A stretch of 6,905 nucleotides of DNA from Candidatus Rhabdochlamydia sp. (lineage in GTDB: Bacteria > Chlamydiota > Chlamydiia > Chlamydiales > Rhabdochlamydiaceae): the NCBI GenBank assembly GCA_030044075.1, contig JASHWM010000102.1, positions 1-6,905 on the forward strand, in the 5' to 3' direction. The position numbers and the translations under genes are program-made. Positions within the stretch are counted from its first letter, which is position 1. Each line of letters starts with the position of its first letter. Positions 6,187 to 6,905 of this stretch are shown here, in pieces. Under the pieces are notes generated by a model. The model had not been told where the DNA came from. It did not search any database and saw nothing but the letters and a program-made list of their open reading frames with translations.

Positions 6187-6219
6187 ATTATAGTATAAAT
6201 GGGCATTAATATAAATGGG
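6187..6219 (-). promoter_or_regulatory. Putative promoter with 10-bp direct repeat for the 404-residue gene
   Basis: On the minus strand a consensus -10 TATAAT lies at 6187-6192, which would start transcription about 15 bases before the ATG. Upstream of it TATAAATGGG (plus-strand reading) is repeated exactly at 6194-6203 and 6210-6219, 16 bases apart, covering the place where a -35 should be; TTTATA is the best -35-like hexamer. The repeat suggests a regulator binding two adjacent sites. The leader between promoter and ATG is nearly pure A/T with no ribosome binding site. Confidence 0.4.
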
Positions 6220-6221
6220 AA

Positions 6222-6241
6222 TTTGCCGATTTTCAGGCAAA
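6222..6241 (-). terminator. Hairpin downstream of icd
   Basis: TTTGCC (6222-6227) and GGCAAA (6236-6241) form a 6-bp stem with an 8-base loop about 40 bases past the icd stop. No U-run follows on the minus strand, so it is at best a weak terminator or a 3' end-stabilising structure. It separates icd from the promoter of the next gene. Confidence 0.3.
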
Positions 6242-6281
6242 GAAGTGACTTAAGAATTTCAAGCAATTTAAAATAATTTTA

Positions 6282-6905
6282 TTACCCTTGAGCGGAAGAA
6301 AATCCAGGCTCATCATGTAAAAGATAGAGGTTTTCAGTTTTGATGATATCAAACTTTTTTTGATGCAATTCTTGCAAAAGATGCAAAATTTCTTCAGGAG
6401 GGACAAATTCTTTGTTCTTCGTAGTGAATCTGCAACGGTATTGTTCTATGCAAAATGTCTCTTTTTGTCCTTCGGGCCAGATCTTAGCGCCACGATTGCT
6501 GACAAGGGAAAGGTGTAGGTTTTTATGTTCTTTAGGGACTTTGGCAAGGAATGTCTCGGCGTTTGATGGATCATAGACAAATACATCGACACCGATCAGT
6601 TTTCTTGAAATATGGGTCTCTTGGGTTTGATGTAGCGAGACGATCTTGGTCGTTTGGACATAGTGGATAGGATGAAGGTGATTTGGGCCTTGTCCCAAAA
6701 ATTTTACCACAGCTTGGGCAAATTCTTTTGTCCCGACTTTTTCACGGCTTTTGCCTTCTTGGAAAATGTCATAGGTATGGTAGCCCTCCTCGATCGTTCT
6801 CAGCCAGGCATTATGAATGCGGGAGGCGACCTCCGTTTCTCCAAGGTGCACGAGCATGGCGATCGAAGCAAGCAGGATCCCTGATGGGTTGGCAACATTC
6901 TGGCC
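6282..6905 (-). CDS. icd: NADP-dependent isocitrate dehydrogenase, C-terminal part
   Basis: Isocitrate dehydrogenase oxidises isocitrate to 2-oxoglutarate in the TCA cycle, in the cytosol. The frame is open to the right edge, giving 207 residues without a start; the real start lies beyond the window, and the Met at base 6857 is internal. The fragment opens with GQNVANPSGILLASIAMLVHLGE, the conserved cofactor-binding end of the dehydrogenase fold, and continues through VGTKEFAQAVVKFLG. It then carries a C-terminal extension of about 140 residues with LIGVDVFVYD, LSLVSNRGAKIWPEG and EQYRCRF. This extension is typical of the longer Thermus/Rickettsia type enzyme (about 480-500 residues), not of E. 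coli Icd. NADP rather than NAD use is assumed from that family. A TCA-cycle icd would separate this organism from the classical Chlamydiaceae, which lack it. The gene ends 116 bases before the unknown gene on the same strand. Confidence 0.92.
   Translation of the reverse strand, partial: GQNVANPSGILLASIAMLVHLGETEVASRIHNAWLRTIEEGYHTYDIFQEGKSREKVGTKEFAQAVVKFLGQGPNHLHPIHYVQTTKIVSLHQTQETHISRKLIGVDVFVYDPSNAETFLAKVPKEHKNLHLSLVSNRGAKIWPEGQKETFCIEQYRCRFTTKNKEFVPPEEILHLLQELHQKKFDIIKTENLYLLHDEPGFSSAQG

Noticed and set aside
6855..6857. ATG as the start of the icd gene
   Set aside because: The sixteen upstream codons continue conserved sequence (GQNVANPSGILLASIA), so the gene is cut by the window edge.

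Overview
The window looks like a chromosomal segment of a Gram-negative bacterium. It carries lipid A and heptose genes, and the gene set and several protein flavours best fit an environmental (non-Chlamydiaceae) chlamydia such as the Waddlia/Parachlamydia group. The reasons are a Kdo/lipid A kinase in a compact operon, an isocitrate dehydrogenase with the long C-terminal extension known from Thermus and Rickettsia, a secreted eukaryote-like prolyl hydroxylase, and a large unrecognised protein resembling effector-like proteins of intracellular bacteria. This taxonomic reading is inference; no rRNA gene or marker in the window settles it.

Bases 2-2571 (+ strand) are a tightly packed operon of three genes: the C-terminal part of gmhA (sedoheptulose-7-phosphate isomerase), lpxK (lipid A 4'-kinase) overlapping it by ATGA, and a complete lipoyl-dependent E2 acyltransferase of a 2-oxoacid dehydrogenase that starts on the base after the lpxK stop. 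The first two serve the LPS inner core and lipid A. The E2 belongs to central or branched-chain 2-oxoacid metabolism, and no E1 or E3 is in view.

Bases 2572-3373 (+) hold a 91-base leader and a gene for a small exported Fe(II)/2-oxoglutarate dioxygenase. Its C-terminal half reads like the catalytic domain of animal prolyl 3-hydroxylases (leprecans). Its Shine-Dalgarno sequence lies in one arm of a perfect 7-bp inverted repeat, so translation may be controlled by RNA structure.

Bases 3409-6905 (- strand) hold three genes. The first is a solitary AAA/DUF4143 ATPase with a PD-(D/E)XK-like C-terminus, convergent with the hydroxylase. The second is a 404-residue protein of unknown function with one aromatic-rich hydrophobic segment. 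The third is the 3' part of an isocitrate dehydrogenase gene that runs off the right edge. The 219-base gap before the ATPase (4732-4950) is AT-rich and unusually dense in palindromes. The 116-base gap before the unknown gene (6166-6281) has a TATAAT box, a 10-bp direct repeat and no visible ribosome binding site. I see no tRNA, rRNA, CRISPR array or insertion sequence.

The best candidates for new biology are the exported P3H-like hydroxylase with its occluded ribosome binding site, the unknown 404-residue protein with its repeat-bearing promoter, and the palindrome-rich control region of the ATPase.
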